DNA of 64,000 bases from contig NC_135126.1 in NCBI RefSeq assembly GCF_050908995.1, positions 12,152,001 through 12,216,000 of the forward strand, given 5' to 3'. Within the stretch, counting starts at the first letter, position 1. Each line of letters starts with the position of its first letter. The position numbers and the translations under genes were made by a program. This document shows positions 47,612 through 60,128 of this stretch, piece by piece. The notes under the pieces were generated by a model that did no database searches, was not told where the DNA came from, and saw nothing but the letters and a program-made list of their open reading frames with translations. The stretch is from Andrena cerasifolii. Taxonomy: Eukaryota; Arthropoda; Insecta; Hymenoptera; Andrenidae.

Positions 47612-48252
47612 CCGCTGCCGTACTTTCCCCAAGCCACTGTATAAGCGGAGGGATTTTGGAGATGTGCTCGGTTAGATTGGATAAAAGAGACTCTGAACAG
47701 GATTCCGTGGCAGAAATAAGGGCGAGGGAAGTGGCAATGATCGTAATAGTGGCGGCAATCGGACGAAAAGTTTGCCGCAAAGTACAGCGGTCGTTTCCGC
47801 GCTGTATCTTGTATTCTCGCGTTCCGCCGGCGCGATAACGAAGTGGATTCGCGTGGGTTCGAGCATCGAGTTTCTTCCGCTGGCCGCGGAAGGCCCTTCT
47901 CGTCGACCCACCGTTTCACGGTTGAAGGCCAGCGGAGAAGCGCGGAGGAGGTTGTGAAATTAATACGAATTTCCTAACTGTTTCCCTGTCATAACCGCTG
48001 GCGCAGACTTGGCCGTGGCGCAGGAAAACGATCGATTCCGTCGTGATTCGAATGGGAATGCTTCCTGAACGCGAAACGACGGTCATGGGATGCTGTAACG
48101 GGTGTAGGCGACAAACGAAGCTCAATTTCGCGTGAAGCTCGGTTCGGGCAATTGCGGCCCGTAGCGTTACGTGATTAACGGTATTACAGCACGTAAAGGA
48201 AACAGCAAGGCGGCCCAAAGGTCGTCCTTCGTAATTGTTGGCATTGCCCTAT

Positions 48253-48274
48253 ATATGTATGTATGTATGTATAC
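48253..48274. repeat. (ATGT)n microsatellite
   Basis: ATAT followed by GTAT units. Confidence 0.9.
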
Positions 48275-49216
48275 ACTGTGCGTATATCCTCGTCCGCTCG
48301 AACAATGGAATTAATTATAAAGCCTGTTCGGATAGCCGCAGAGAGCCCGCTACTTGCGGCAACTCCGACCGGCTCTCTCCTGCCTTTCTCCCTTTCTCTA
48401 ATTCCGCCGCAATGGATCTCCCTCTCCGTTCAACTTTCCTGTACCGGCCACCTCCATAATCGGAACCCGACTATTTACAGGCGGCGCGGAGAGAAACACC
48501 GTAGCAGGTGGATACTGACGTGAGAAAGACGTGGCTCCGGCGCTGCGAAATAATTAACGTCCTCGTAACCGTGCTCCTCGTGGGAGGTGTCTTTTTACGC
48601 CGCGCACCTCGAGCAGCCGACACTCTATACAGGTTGTCTGCGAAAGTTGAGTATAAAGACGCGGCGCGACGTTACGTCACGTTAACTTTGCTTCCTTGTC
48701 TATTATAACCACAGTCAATCGGATTCCGGCGACTTCAAACTTTAAAAGCATTAGCGGACTCGTAAATCCTCAGCGAGACAGCACCACCACTTAGTTAATC
48801 CCTCATCCTCGCACCAGCCGTATGTAGTATGTAGTCGGGTTTGAGGCACGCGGTGGGTAAGTAGACTCAGTGCATTATAGTCGGGCAGAGGATTCTGGCT
48901 GTTCGCCACACTCCTGTATCACTTATGGATTTCTGGGAGCTCAGCGTGTATCGTGCCAGTAGATAGATCGTACATAGGTCAAGCCCGCTAATATCTTTCG
49001 CTTCAAAACTATAGCTTCAGCTATTTCGGAATTTTCTATTTCATGAAATTAGAAGACCATGTGGAAGCAGAGAAGAATCAGCGAGCTGAATTATTATTAT
49101 ACGGTGCTCGATTTAACACTCCGAATTTACTGCAGCCCGTGTTTTCGTAATGTCTGAACCATCGGCACAGAACTTATCCATTCGCAACGCCTCACAGTGT
49201 AACGAGCATATAGGAA

Positions 49217-50080
49217 AAAATCAAATATCAAATTTCCATTAAGATGCAGTTATTTACCTGTAATTGCTATGTTAATCATATTTATACACAAAAAAATTAA
49301 TTTTAAGAAAAAATAATTCATTAAAATATATTTTTGAACATAGTAAAAGTAAAACAAACAAAATATATATTTTTTAAATACATTTAAACACAAATTAATA
49401 ACAAACATATGAAACAAGTATAAAAAAATCAAATTAATTTTTTAAATAATTTGTATTGATAATAAATTTTAAATTATTCATTCTTATTATACAGTTTCAT
49501 CACTAACAGTTGAATCTAAAGGAATTCAAAGCTCAGTGTCTTAAAATTAAATATTCTGGCACAGACTTGTCTAGTTTTTTCGTTTTATTGTTTGTATCTT
49601 TTTTCTTATGTGAAAACACTCGGGAGCAGATAAAATTTATACCAAATTAAAGAGCATAAAAAGAACTAATTGCAGTAAAAAAATGAAAGAACCGATAGGT
49701 TTCGTTTTTTTTTAATTCTCTCCAGAATTTAGAAGATGCGACAAAAAAGTAATAATTTCAGCCACTGATATGTTTCCATATCATTAAATGCAAGAATTTT
49801 TAATTAATAAAACGAAAGAAGGATATATTTTGCTTATTCTCAAAAAAAAAGAAAGAAAAGAACTTATAAATACAACAAAAATGCAGTGAATAAATATTTC
49901 CTATGTATAGGTAGTCTGTGGCAGCTTGCGTTTGGTTATTCTACTTTCAATGTAATTACTAACCTTAAATCCGTTATTTATGTTACTAAGTTACAATGCT
50001 CTTACGTCGGAGGACTATTTACTATCAATTCCATGAAATGAAATACAAAATTTAATAACTCAAATTTTTGCATTTTGCAT
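49217..50080. other. AT-rich island
   Basis: Composition switches abruptly to about three quarters A+T by eye, with many A- and T-runs and almost no CpG, then returns to normal after the MITE at 50094-50320. No inverted or direct terminal repeats were found, and there is no frame of note beyond a 60-codon lysine/phenylalanine-rich one. It could be an old transposon, a matrix-attachment-like region, or simply unconstrained DNA. Confidence 0.6.
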
Positions 50081-50093
50081 TGTGCGCCTGTAA

Positions 50094-50320
50094 AGGTGGG
50101 TATCCATTTGTTACGTATCCTCGTATTGTATCGCCCTTGCGTATCAGTGTTGACGGACAGCGTTGCACCGTCGCGTATCAAAATTTGATGCAATGATACG
50201 CGACAACATCTGTGATGATGGGGGAAAAAATCACACACCGTTGCACCGTATCGTACCTATCACTGAATGACACACAACGGCGATACGATGCGAGGATACG
50301 TAACAAGTGGATACCCACCT
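50094..50320. mobile_element. MITE, 227 bp, ends AGGTGGGTATCCA
   Basis: The left end is AGGTGGGTATCCATTTGTTA; the right end inverted is AGGTGGGTATCCACTTGTTA. The arms pair over about 42 bp, through CGTATCCTCG and GTATCGCC. A second perfect stem lies inside: GTCGCGTATCA (50170-50180) and TGATACGCGAC (50194-50204). The flanks TAA (left) and TGA (right) could be a diverged 3-bp TAA duplication of PIF/Harbinger type, but that is weak. No coding capacity. Confidence 0.75.
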
Positions 50321-53300
50321 TGAGGCTTTAAATGCCCCGGTAAATAACCAAAAGTTAATTGTACCGCAGTTCACGCTATTCTTTTTACACCGGTATTGAA
50401 ATTTGACTTCTATTAAGTTCGTTCGTTTGAGAGAAAAACTGGAGCACTAGACTGTTCTAGACTGGTCTCTGTAGACGTGAACGTCCTTTCACATACCATC
50501 GTCATCATTCGACGTCATCAAGTAAGATGATATCTTTTGCGAATCGAGAGGTTCTACATCGACTCCCGATAGTGCCATCGGAGCACGACATCAAATCCTT
50601 TTACATCCCTTGTATACCTTTCAGCAAGTTCACTTTGGTAAATTAGTTTCGTAGCCATTTAATATCAGATACCTTGGTCGTTAGATATTATTAGCCGAGG
50701 TCAGTGTCGGTCCACACCGTAATAGTACGTTTCTAGTTTCAAACAGCGAGACGTCATCTTCTTTTAATTTCAAATCGAAAATTGAATTACACACTACACA
50801 AGCTACGGAGTCACCTTTCAAACATATTCCTGTTACTTTTCGCTGGTAACGATTAAGTGTACCCACTTTGACGAGAATGCATCGCGGCGCAGATTTTCTC
50901 GCGTGTTTTTCATGAGCACAGGATACAATAAGTACTTACAGATTTATAGTTTGTTGAATGCCCCTGAGATGATCAATTTTTCCACTTTTTTTTGTAGAAA
51001 TATTTTCCACCTTGCATATTTCGCCGAGCTGTCCTGCATTTTGTTTTGCTCACACGTAAAAATTCATACCGCGCACCGTTCGGTTCGTTGTAATTCAATG
51101 TAAACGATATATACGGCGGTTAATGGCCTTTTTCGCCGTTCACAAACAGAACGAACTGCTAATGACGAGCGAATGGTCAATGGTCTCGCATATCCTGCGA
51201 CCAATCGCGAAACGTCCCCCGCGGTCGAAAATAGTAAAACACATTACGCGAAAAAAAATTGAATCCACCCGGACAACGACGAAGAATCGCGTGCGGTCGC
51301 GCTTACCAAAGCGGAATTCATTTGGACTTTATTACGGCGACCGCTTCAATTTCACCGGCTGCTATTTGAATCCCGATGAATATCTCAGTATGTATTTGCC
51401 CGGTGCGTATGAAATGTTAATTTTCCCATGTTTGATCTTTACGGTCCAATAACGCCAGTGAACAGTGGAGCAAATTACCGAATAAAATTTTCCAGCGATG
51501 CCTAAATTAGCCTGGACGAAGGAGATCGGAATAACGCACCGCTACTAAGGTAGCTCGGTTAAAGGAAAAAATTATTTCCAGTTGATAATTAACAAGTGAA
51601 TGCGAACAATGTCATTTGAAATTCGTTTGTACGAACGTTCCGCTACGTACATTATCACGAGACAATGTGCTTTGAGCCGTGAAATTGTAACCGTGTTTCC
51701 GCGTAATTTTAATAATACACAGCTCGGAATGATTAGGATTACATGTCATCGGTTTAAATCGTCAATCGAATTTAAATGACATTCAATAGAGGCGGCAGCG
51801 GACTATATTCGCGCTACACCTCGCCAACGGTGTACGGTGGAAATAATAAATGACCAAGATACGTAATATTGCCCTATTCCCCCATTTACCAAATAGCAGA
51901 TACAATGGCAATCGTAAACCTTTCATCGTTTACGTCCTTTGTGTGCGAACAATATCGGAATATTGATTTATTCGATGGCACGTTACATCGGCCGGCGCGG
52001 AATTCTCTACCGGCGGCATGATTATAATTAAATACACGCGAACGAGTTCGTTTAATTAATTGAACCTGGGCAAACAGAATGCAAAGTGAATCGGCCGTAA
52101 GGGCGCTGCACCGTTACAAGGTATGGCAATAAAATTTCTGAATGCCGCAGCGGATTCTTTCGTCCCGCGGAACCGCAAAATTCCGCTTCATAAATTACCT
52201 CTCTTTCCACACGTCCTTTGTTGCAACGTACATAATTCCAGGCGGATATATATTATTTACACCATTCATTCCCGTATAATATCGCGAAATAATCACAAAA
52301 TATTTGTTATTAATGACGCGGCGGGGGCATAAAATATTATTATCGGCCCTATGAATAACGTCACTCGATACTGCCGGCGAGCAGAGGTGTTGCGCGGGGA
52401 AATCATTTGCGATTTAAACAGTCCGCGTGTCGTCGAAGTCGCCAATCCGCGGTAAGAAGTGCGCAAGATTTCCGAGAGAAATCCTCTATGGAATCCTATT
52501 AGACGGCTAGCCGCTGTTTCCATTCATAAAATCTTAGGGAATGGCACTTCCCTCGTCACCAAACACAGCGCGAAGCTCTATACACGCGCAGCGTATTTTC
52601 TTCCCCCGGTTCCTTACATTTTTCTATCGAATAAACGGATTCCCGACGTGCCCCAGTTTCTCCCCGGGCAAAAGCTCGCTTCGTCACAAAGGCCGTGATT
52701 GCGAAAACGTTTGTTTTGCTTTCAGACGGCAGCCGCCGTCGACGACGACGGCGAAGGAGACGAGACAGGGGTCTGACTCTCGCCCCGTCCTCGCTCGGCA
52801 CAAAAGCAGCCCCACTGTTTTTCTTGGGGAGGCAGCAATGCATATCGCGTATTTCGCGTCTCCCGTTCAAAAGTAAAAAGGACGGTGGCGCGGAGAAAAA
52901 ATGGTCCGCGCGCAACTTACCAACACCCTCTCGCCCGCACGTACGCCGCTGATTGCGCGGGAGAAAGGAATCTTCCTCCCAGCGGTCCCGCATTCGTTCG
53001 CTGCGAAAATTCAATTCGGAAGAATGAAATTCCCTCCTTTGCCCCGCGTCGCGTGCCACGAACGGTGCGGAGAGGATTTCGAGCTTAACGAAAGCACCCC
53101 CAATTATTGCAGCCGGGAGCTGATTTGCAACAGCTCCGAACGAGTATCTCCACGCCACTGTTTTCCTATTCCCACAGCCTGTTCGACGGCGATACTTCCT
53201 CGAGGGTTGGTTCGTCGAGCAAAGGCTTGGCTTCGAGGATACTTTGCGGACCGAGGCAAGAAACGCGTTCGGGAAGATCACTGGTCTCGAGGACCGTCTC

Positions 53301-56300
53301 CTTCGAGAGGATAGTGGAGCACGCTGCGAATTATGTTTGCACGTCAAAGGGAAAAAGACCGCAAGCCTGGCAGCCGCGGTTCGCGTCCTTCTGCAAGCAC
53401 AAAGCGGAACCTCTCTCGTTTACGTCAGTGGGTACAGGCGTGGATCGCAAAAACTCTGTCAGCGTAAGCATTCAGCCATTGAATTCGCCGGCTTCTCCGC
53501 GGCGGACCATCCGAAAGGGGTAAACGAACAAATTGCATAATTAATGATAAGTTCCGCGCGCATTACGAGCCCTCTCGAGCAAGCTGCTCTGAAAGCAGCC
53601 AGCGGCCTTTATTAAATTAAGGAACGTAATAATAATTTACAAGACGCGAGGTTGCTCGCAGCGGCTGTGCTCCTCGATGCGTGGGAGCTAGGAACTTTTA
53701 TTCCCCGACGTCCCTTTGTAAATATTTCACCTAACCAGCGCTAGAATACTTCTTCTACTCCAAGCAATCTGAGGATTCTGCGTAGGAAGCAGTAGGTTCG
53801 TAAGAAAGGAGTGACATTCCTCAACAGCAATTTGTAATTCGCGAAGGCACGCGAGCGGACTGAGACAGCGACGGGACTAAAATCTGGATCCAGTCCGTCC
53901 GGATGGGAGCAGAGAGGAAATGTATGGAGAACGGTCGGTGCAAGCTTCGAGAAAGTTTTAATGTCAGGCTGCGAACAAGATTGGGACGCCGCGGCGCGGA
54001 CGAGGGCACCCCGAAACCCTCCGGGATCGTTTACCCTAATCGCTGGCGCCTTTAACCTCGATCCAACCGCCTCGCCACCCTTCTAAAGTCCTCTCTCTAG
54101 CCGCCACAGATTTCTCGGTTTGTACAACGCCTTAAGAAGATTGCCGAGTTTATGAATCCCCCTCTGCTGGTATCGAAAGAGGGAAGGAGCTCTGTTAGCC
54201 CGAGGCAGAGGTCCTCGCGACGGTGAAGGTACCCGATCGATCCGTACGAGACTATTTCCAAGCTGCTACGTCTTGCTGTTTTATTTAACCGACGGCCCTC
54301 CTATTACGTCCAGCGTACGCATAGACAATTTCTCAGACCGTCTTCGTCGGACAAGAAAATCCAGAAATCCGTAATTTCCCTGCTAGCAGAGGGACGAGCC
54401 ATGATGTACATAGGTTCCTGCGAGGTAGAAAGGCGAGAAGCTACTCGCGAATTCTGGCCAGAGATCGGAAGAGGAAAGCAGGGCGAAGGAGCTCAAAGGA
54501 GCCCTTTAATCAATGCCACGTGAGCGGAATGTGGTTGTGTGCGTGATCGTGTTATTCACCCTTTCGCCCGGCTCGTAAACGGGGCGGGGGTCCGACCGGT
54601 CGTTGGAAAATAAAATTCGCGAACTTGCAACACGGGACGACGCCGTTGCCCGCAAGAACTTTACGACCTGTGCCCTAATTACGTCCCCTCGTCGTGCCCC
54701 GCTAAATCCCCCCCGACAATCCGCTTAAGTTTCTTTCCTGCCCCTCTCGGGCAGCCTCTGATTAAACGAATTACCTCCTCCCAAATCGGCCGCGGGCCGG
54801 GCAAGGTCCTGACATCGTTGGATCGGGCATACCATTCAAATCCCCCGAGCGATTCGCCCTATCCGACGCGCCGGCCTACCTGCCACGATCCACTTATTAA
54901 AAGTTCCTTTCGTGTTTCCTCCGTTTACTGCGGCGATAAAACGCAGACAGCTCCCCGCGTCTCGTATATCCTTATGAAGCCGTTAACATTTAACGCGTAT
55001 GCGCGTCAACACGTTTCATGGCTCGCGTGTACTCTTATGGGGCCTTTGCGTCGCGAAAGACGCGCGACAAACGCTTCACGGCGATTCACCGCTCCCGCTT
55101 TCTGCCCCGCGATAAGTAAACTCGTTTCTAATGTATTAACGTGGCCACGGCTGGCGCCGTTCGCAGGATATCCTGTTGTCGACGTTGCATCTTGACAGGA
55201 TTCGCCGGGACGAAGGGAGCGTGTAGTGTTTCCACGCGCGGCCGGGAAATTTGAGACGACGCTTCAGCACGGCGATGATCTACGCGGCGCGATCGAACGT
55301 TCATAATGGCTTTAGCGATTCCGTAACAGACATGTATAACAAGTATTTGGTAATCGAGGCCACTAATTGCCGGCGAATATGAAATTTGAACGGATCAATT
55401 GTCTCGGGATATGCAAGAACCGTGACGCTGACGTCGGAAGGCTGTGGAACGGTGCAGGTTAGGCAGAATCTAATGCCGCTGCGCTGTCGGAAAATGGGAC
55501 CACTTTGTTAGGAGCATATCAGAGTGTCGTTATTGGTGGCGAAGGGAGGGAGAAATGAAATGTAAATCGAATGCTGAGGCCAAGTAGAAGTCCGCCAGCG
55601 AGTCTCGATGCTTGGTCAGCCGATTCGCGCGAGCGGGTCCGAACGGAAACGAAGCCGCGAGATAACGACCGCGTAATTCCGAGAGGCGATGTGACACAAT
55701 GTAAATGGAAGAAAGTCGGGGTTAAGTGAAAACTTAATGGTCTCGAGAGGCGAGCCGTGTTACGTTATACCCACGTCTATTCCCGGCCGTATATTTAAAG
55801 CGTTTAAGGCATTCCGAATCGTGAAAATAGCCCGATTTGCATATATACAGCCTTGGAATTCATGAAAAATTCATGGGGCCGAGTGGCGGGTATACTCGGA
55901 ATTATGCCTCCTTTACTATCAATTTCTTATTATTGCCCGGGACCCCTGTGTCGACGGCTCGGTGGCTCTAAGATGCTGACTGCGACGACTGCGAATAGGT
56001 AAATACGAATCGTATTATACCCTCCGTAGGAGAAGGGGGCGAGAAAGAGATGCAAGGGAGAGAACGGTCCGCGGCAGCTGCAAGCACCGTCTTCGTGTGC
56101 ATAGCGTTCGCTAAAAGGTCTATCTCTGCTCCCGTTTCTACCAGCTCGACAACAAATTGCATTGTTTCCTGGCAAACAGCGCCGTTCTCGCATAGGAACA
56201 AATTAAATTATTGAAGGAGGGAAAAAGAGCCCGTTGAATTCCGAACGCACCGGTTAATAACGCTTCAGAGACGCTGCATCTGGAATAGACTTTTAATCGT

Positions 56301-59300
56301 TCCCAGTAATTAAGGGCGAAGGTGAGACAATTATGAGGATTGCGAGGCTCCCGTTTATCGTGCCATTTCGAGGCTTTGTGCATCGTCAAACCCTCGGAGA
56401 GGAAACCCGCCCGCGATGCCCGAAATTTCTTTACGCGAAAGCTCTTCAAATCTCTGTTGAAGTCTACTGAGTGTCTATTATGTCGACCTAGAAACGCTTC
56501 ATCTAGATGGAAACTGTACGCGAAAGTTTCACGAAACCGTCGACGTGCGTCGGATAGTACTGTATGCAGTTCCAAGCGAGCAGATTCGGAAGAAGTTGGC
56601 GAGCGATGGGCCAAATTTGGATTCACGGGACGGTGCCGGCATCTACGGGATTTGTCGATGATATTTGCAGCTGACCAACGTACAAAGCCGAACGGAAATA
56701 GGCTAGCAGTCGGATTCATTGTGTACGTGAAAGGCAGTTGAACAATGAAATAAATAAAGCGGGCACGGGAGGCAATACGAAGGGGCGAACAGTGAAATTG
56801 CTTTTGCAAGAATACGCACGGACTCTGTTGTGCCGAGGCCCAGATTGCGCGGGAGCGCGGCCGTGTTTTTGAGGCACGTGACTGGAAATCAATTATGAGG
56901 ACCTACAAAGCAGCGTCGGACCATCCCACGTGCACTGTCGTTCGAGACTGGAGAGACGCCTTTCATTCTCTCTGCCGGAGGACACTTACGACGAAGCACA
57001 GCGCCAGGACGAACGCGAAAGCTGACGCATTAAAGCTCGCAGGCGGGGGTTGTTTAAAGTATTGCTCGGTCCAAGGAACATTTTTTCCATTTGCGACTGG
57101 TTCGCTTCGCCGTATCGGTTCCCAACGATGCGACACAAAAGCAAATGTATTTCAGATCGAACGGATCGATTCAGACAGATATTGCACGGATGGTAGAATG
57201 AATTTCTGATAGAACTCGTTTTCAGGTTCACTGGACGGGCCAGAATTTTTAAATAAAGTCCCGCGGAACGGCAGGTGACTGATAAATAGTAACGGTTGAT
57301 GGAAATCCGTTTATAACGAAACAATTTTCCACTGGCTGAGAGGGTGGTGCGGCAATAGAAAAAAAAAAAAAAAAAAACACGAAGAATCCCCCTGGCGCAG
57401 CTATCACCCGGAAGCTGAAAACAATAACGTTCACACAGAGCGCTAGACGCGCGCTTTCCCGTCGGTGTTCGACCGCGAGCTGGCCCACTTTTGTTCGCCC
57501 CGTTTCTGAAAAATAAAGCTCCACCTAAGGACAACCGCCGACATTCAGCGCGAACCCCGCTGCCTCGAATGCGAGAACGGGTCAAGTGAAATGCAAACAT
57601 TTCCCAGGAGTGTCTGTTTTCACTCATTTTTCCGCCCTCTCGTAACTTTCGTGTGTACCCCATGAACGAGCCCGGCATTCTGCGCCCTGTGCAATTTCGC
57701 GAGGGCAAGCATTCGAACGGTCAGGCTTCTTTCTTAAGAAATTAACCGCCGCCGAAACTGAACGCTCTCCTAATTACAACGAGAGCCGTTTGTCGGGAAC
57801 GCTGAACGCAGAACCGTTGTGTATCACAGGGCAGAAACAAGTGGGCCCAGTGGTCTCGTTGTCGTTCGCAATCTCTTCTTAACGCAGGCCCGTGCAAACG
57901 ATTTAAGCTGCCGCGAGCTTAAGAGTTTGACCTCAAACGCGCATAACTCGGCCCCGGCCATTACGCGAGCATGATTGTCCGCGGCGGAACAGCTTCGAGT
58001 ATGACGGTGGCCCTCCATTCAGCAGCGGTGATAAACGAGACCCATGGCGGTTTCGTTGCAACAACGTTTCCACTACAAAACCGTTATTCACCATTAACAG
58101 CGAATCGAGTTTCGGGGTTGGATTACCGATCCGCGGTTCGTCCTTTATTATCCCGTTGCATTCGTTCGACAAGAGGACGGCAGCGGTTCGTTGGAAGGGA
58201 CACCCAACCCCTGTCGCGAAATCGCCCAAGCGAGGTATCGCTGTCGTCCGCGGTACTTTACTACCATTACTTTTGCCAACTATTTCTCGTTAATGACGCG
58301 ATCTCGTGTCCCCAGGAGTAAACACGGATTATACCGCGGCCCGGATTTCCCTTTGGCCGACGGAAATTAAATTCTTCCTTTCGAGGAAAGGCAGGGGCGG
58401 TGCGAGGCGGTCGCTTGTAAGTTTTACGCTCGCCTATTGTGCGAACCCTTCTCCTCGGCCATGATTCGTCGTAAAGGTTGACCCACTTTTTAGGGGAGAC
58501 TGTTCGACGAGTTATTACGAATTCCTCTCGGATCGAACGAAACGACAGAAGGGTTCAGGGCCGGTGAAAGGACAGCGGCAGCTGCGCTTCGCCGTGATCC
58601 ACCTTGATTCCGATGTGTTACCGTGAAGGGACTGTCGCTGACGGAGAACGAGTTTATGGTGGCATCGAGGGTGTATAGCTGGTTCTGCCGGGACTCGTGT
58701 AAACCCTTTCGTTTTACGAGCTTCCAGCGGGACGAGTAACTCGACGCATCGGCCAGCGGGGATCAAGGAAAAACCTATATCCTCGGCTGATTCACTAATA
58801 AAAATCGAACGGCGACGGGTCGAAAACAAGCGAACAACACCGCGATGATATCGGGTTCGCCTTCCAACGGAGATAAATATAATGGCGACTCTTCGTGCTG
58901 TCCCTGCGATTCCATTTCTGCATGGTATCGGTACCGTCGATGACCTCGTTTACGCAGATAAAACCAGCCAGCAGTAAGGTGACCGAGGTGCGCAATAAGG
59001 GCGCTCGACCGTCTTTCCTTTTAGTTTGACCTGGTCGCGCACGGAAAAAAAAGAACGAGCCGAGAGGGCAAAAGGGAGGAGCGGCGGCGGAGGCAAGGGG
59101 CACACTCCCAAAGCGATACAGTAAAAATGAAAAGGCACGCTGGCCAGATACCGAGGGACGAAATGCTTTCTGCACGTATCCATATGCCTTGCATGGCTTT
59201 CGCTAAAACCAAAAGCGACAAGCGGGGCTCTGCCGTTTAATGACGCGAAATGCATTTTCCAGGCAACCGGTTTAAAATGCAAGGCAAAAACGCACTAAAG

Positions 59301-59549
59301 CGCCAGAGATGGGCTTTCTAATTAAAATCGGCTTAACCGGAACATACATGTGTACTGAATGCGAGTGAACACACAGTCGTTGTGTGCCGGTGAATGTGTC
59401 TGTCAACCCACGGAATTGTGTCCCTAGGTAGTCGTACTTTCGATTCGAAAACTTTATTGCGGCTACCCTTTTCAATTCCGTTTGATGGGAAACACGATAG
59501 AAACGATCGATGGGACATCATCCGTTAAGTAATTCCAATTGAAAGGATC
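50321..59549. other. Largely gene-free stretch
   Basis: The longest frame, minus strand 52556-53347 (263 codons), is arginine/serine-rich and is overlapped by plus-strand frames of up to 138 codons. I see no domain. The minus-strand frame near 50681-50935 reads somewhat protein-like but has no start or family. The 57359 A-run is listed separately. TAGGGGAGAC at 58492 has no partner and is probably chance. Confidence 0.45.
57359..57377. repeat. Poly-A tract (19 A)
   Basis: A run of 19 A. No retrogene or LINE sequence is visible upstream of it. Confidence 0.9.
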
Positions 59550-60083
59550 TTATTATTATTATTACTAAATTAAACGGGTGGACACCCTTTGGTTACACAA
59601 ATGCAAGTAAAGGTTCAGGAAAAATGAGCGAAGTTATCAGCAATAAATAGCTATACTAAAGTCACGAGGTACGGACAGAATCACGCAGCGCGGCAATGAC
59701 CTGCCTTCTGAAGGAGGCGACAGAGTTGTGCGAGAAGAAGTCAATCTTGTGGCTGACACTATTGGCCAATCTACAAAGACGATCAATGGTATCATGCTCG
59801 CCGTAACTCGGAGCGTGCATTTCTAAAGAGAAAAGTGAAGAATGAAGAAGCATTGAGTTTGAAAAGTTCTAGTGGATCTGGGGAATCAATGAGGTGATTT
59901 AATATTTTGAAAGCAAACAGTAGGTCGGACACAGATCTGCGTTCCTCGAGGGTGAGTAGTCCGAGTTTGTTTAGAATGTGGTCATAAACATGACAGGTTC
60001 TCGGGATCGGCTCGCCAAGTTTGTAGGCGACAAAGCGCAGAAACTTGTGCTGTATCCGCTCAAGAGAGACAACATGGATCCGC
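59550..60083 (-). pseudogene. 5'-truncated LINE: C-terminal end of ORF2, frameshifted
   Basis: On the minus strand from 60083 the frame reads R-I-H-V-V, then L-E-R-I-Q-H-K-F-L-R-F, A-Y-K-L-G, L-N-K-L-G-L-L-T-L-E-E-R-R, L-L-F-A-F-K-I-L-N. This is the classic post-reverse-transcriptase C-terminal pattern of Jockey/CR1/I-group non-LTR retrotransposons. It stops at 59792-59794. A shifted frame (59853-59662) carries the expected continuation, ending N-S-V-A-S-F-R-R-Q-V-I-A-A-L-R, so one frameshift separates the two parts. A 3' untranslated region of about 100 bp follows, then a (TAA)n tail (59550-59565). The reverse transcriptase and endonuclease are missing, as expected for 5' truncation. The exact clade is not settled; a TAA tail is known in I-type elements. 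Confidence 0.75.
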
Positions 60084-60128
60084 TGATGATAATGATAATA
60101 ATAATAGTAATATAGTAATAATAATAAT
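60084..60128. repeat. (ATA/TGA)-type trinucleotide microsatellite
   Basis: Imperfect AAT/ATG trinucleotide units abut the truncated 5' side of the LINE fragment. A related TAA tail lies at its 3' side, as if it had inserted into, or seeded, a trinucleotide tract. Confidence 0.85.

Larger units (their letters stand above)
46344..49216. other. Gene-free stretch with three microsatellites
   Basis: Holds the (AAAT)n, (GA)n and (ATGT)n tracts listed separately. A lone GTAAGTAG donor-like site lies at about 48857. No gene recognised. Confidence 0.45.

Noticed and set aside
48840..48860. GGCACGCGGTG, an 11-base match to the miR-124 core
   Set aside because: The match stops after 11 bases (GGGTAAG instead of AATGCC), and no opposing arm forming a precursor hairpin is visible.
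50681..50935. Minus-strand frame with C-V-V-C-N and an acidic stretch
   Set aside because: Reads somewhat protein-like, but it has no ATG, no convincing acceptor and no recognised family. About 85 codons is within chance.
52556..53347. 263-codon open frame, minus strand
   Set aside because: Arginine/serine-rich, no domain, and plus-strand frames up to 138 codons cover the same bases. Typical chance frame in GC-rich DNA.
56986..57708. 240-codon open frame, minus strand
   Set aside because: Runs through the poly-A tract, giving a poly-phenylalanine stretch. No domain.
58491..58503. TAGGGGAGAC, as in the ends of 2910-3909 and 35330-35833
   Set aside because: No inverted partner within several kb, and the match ends after 10 bases.
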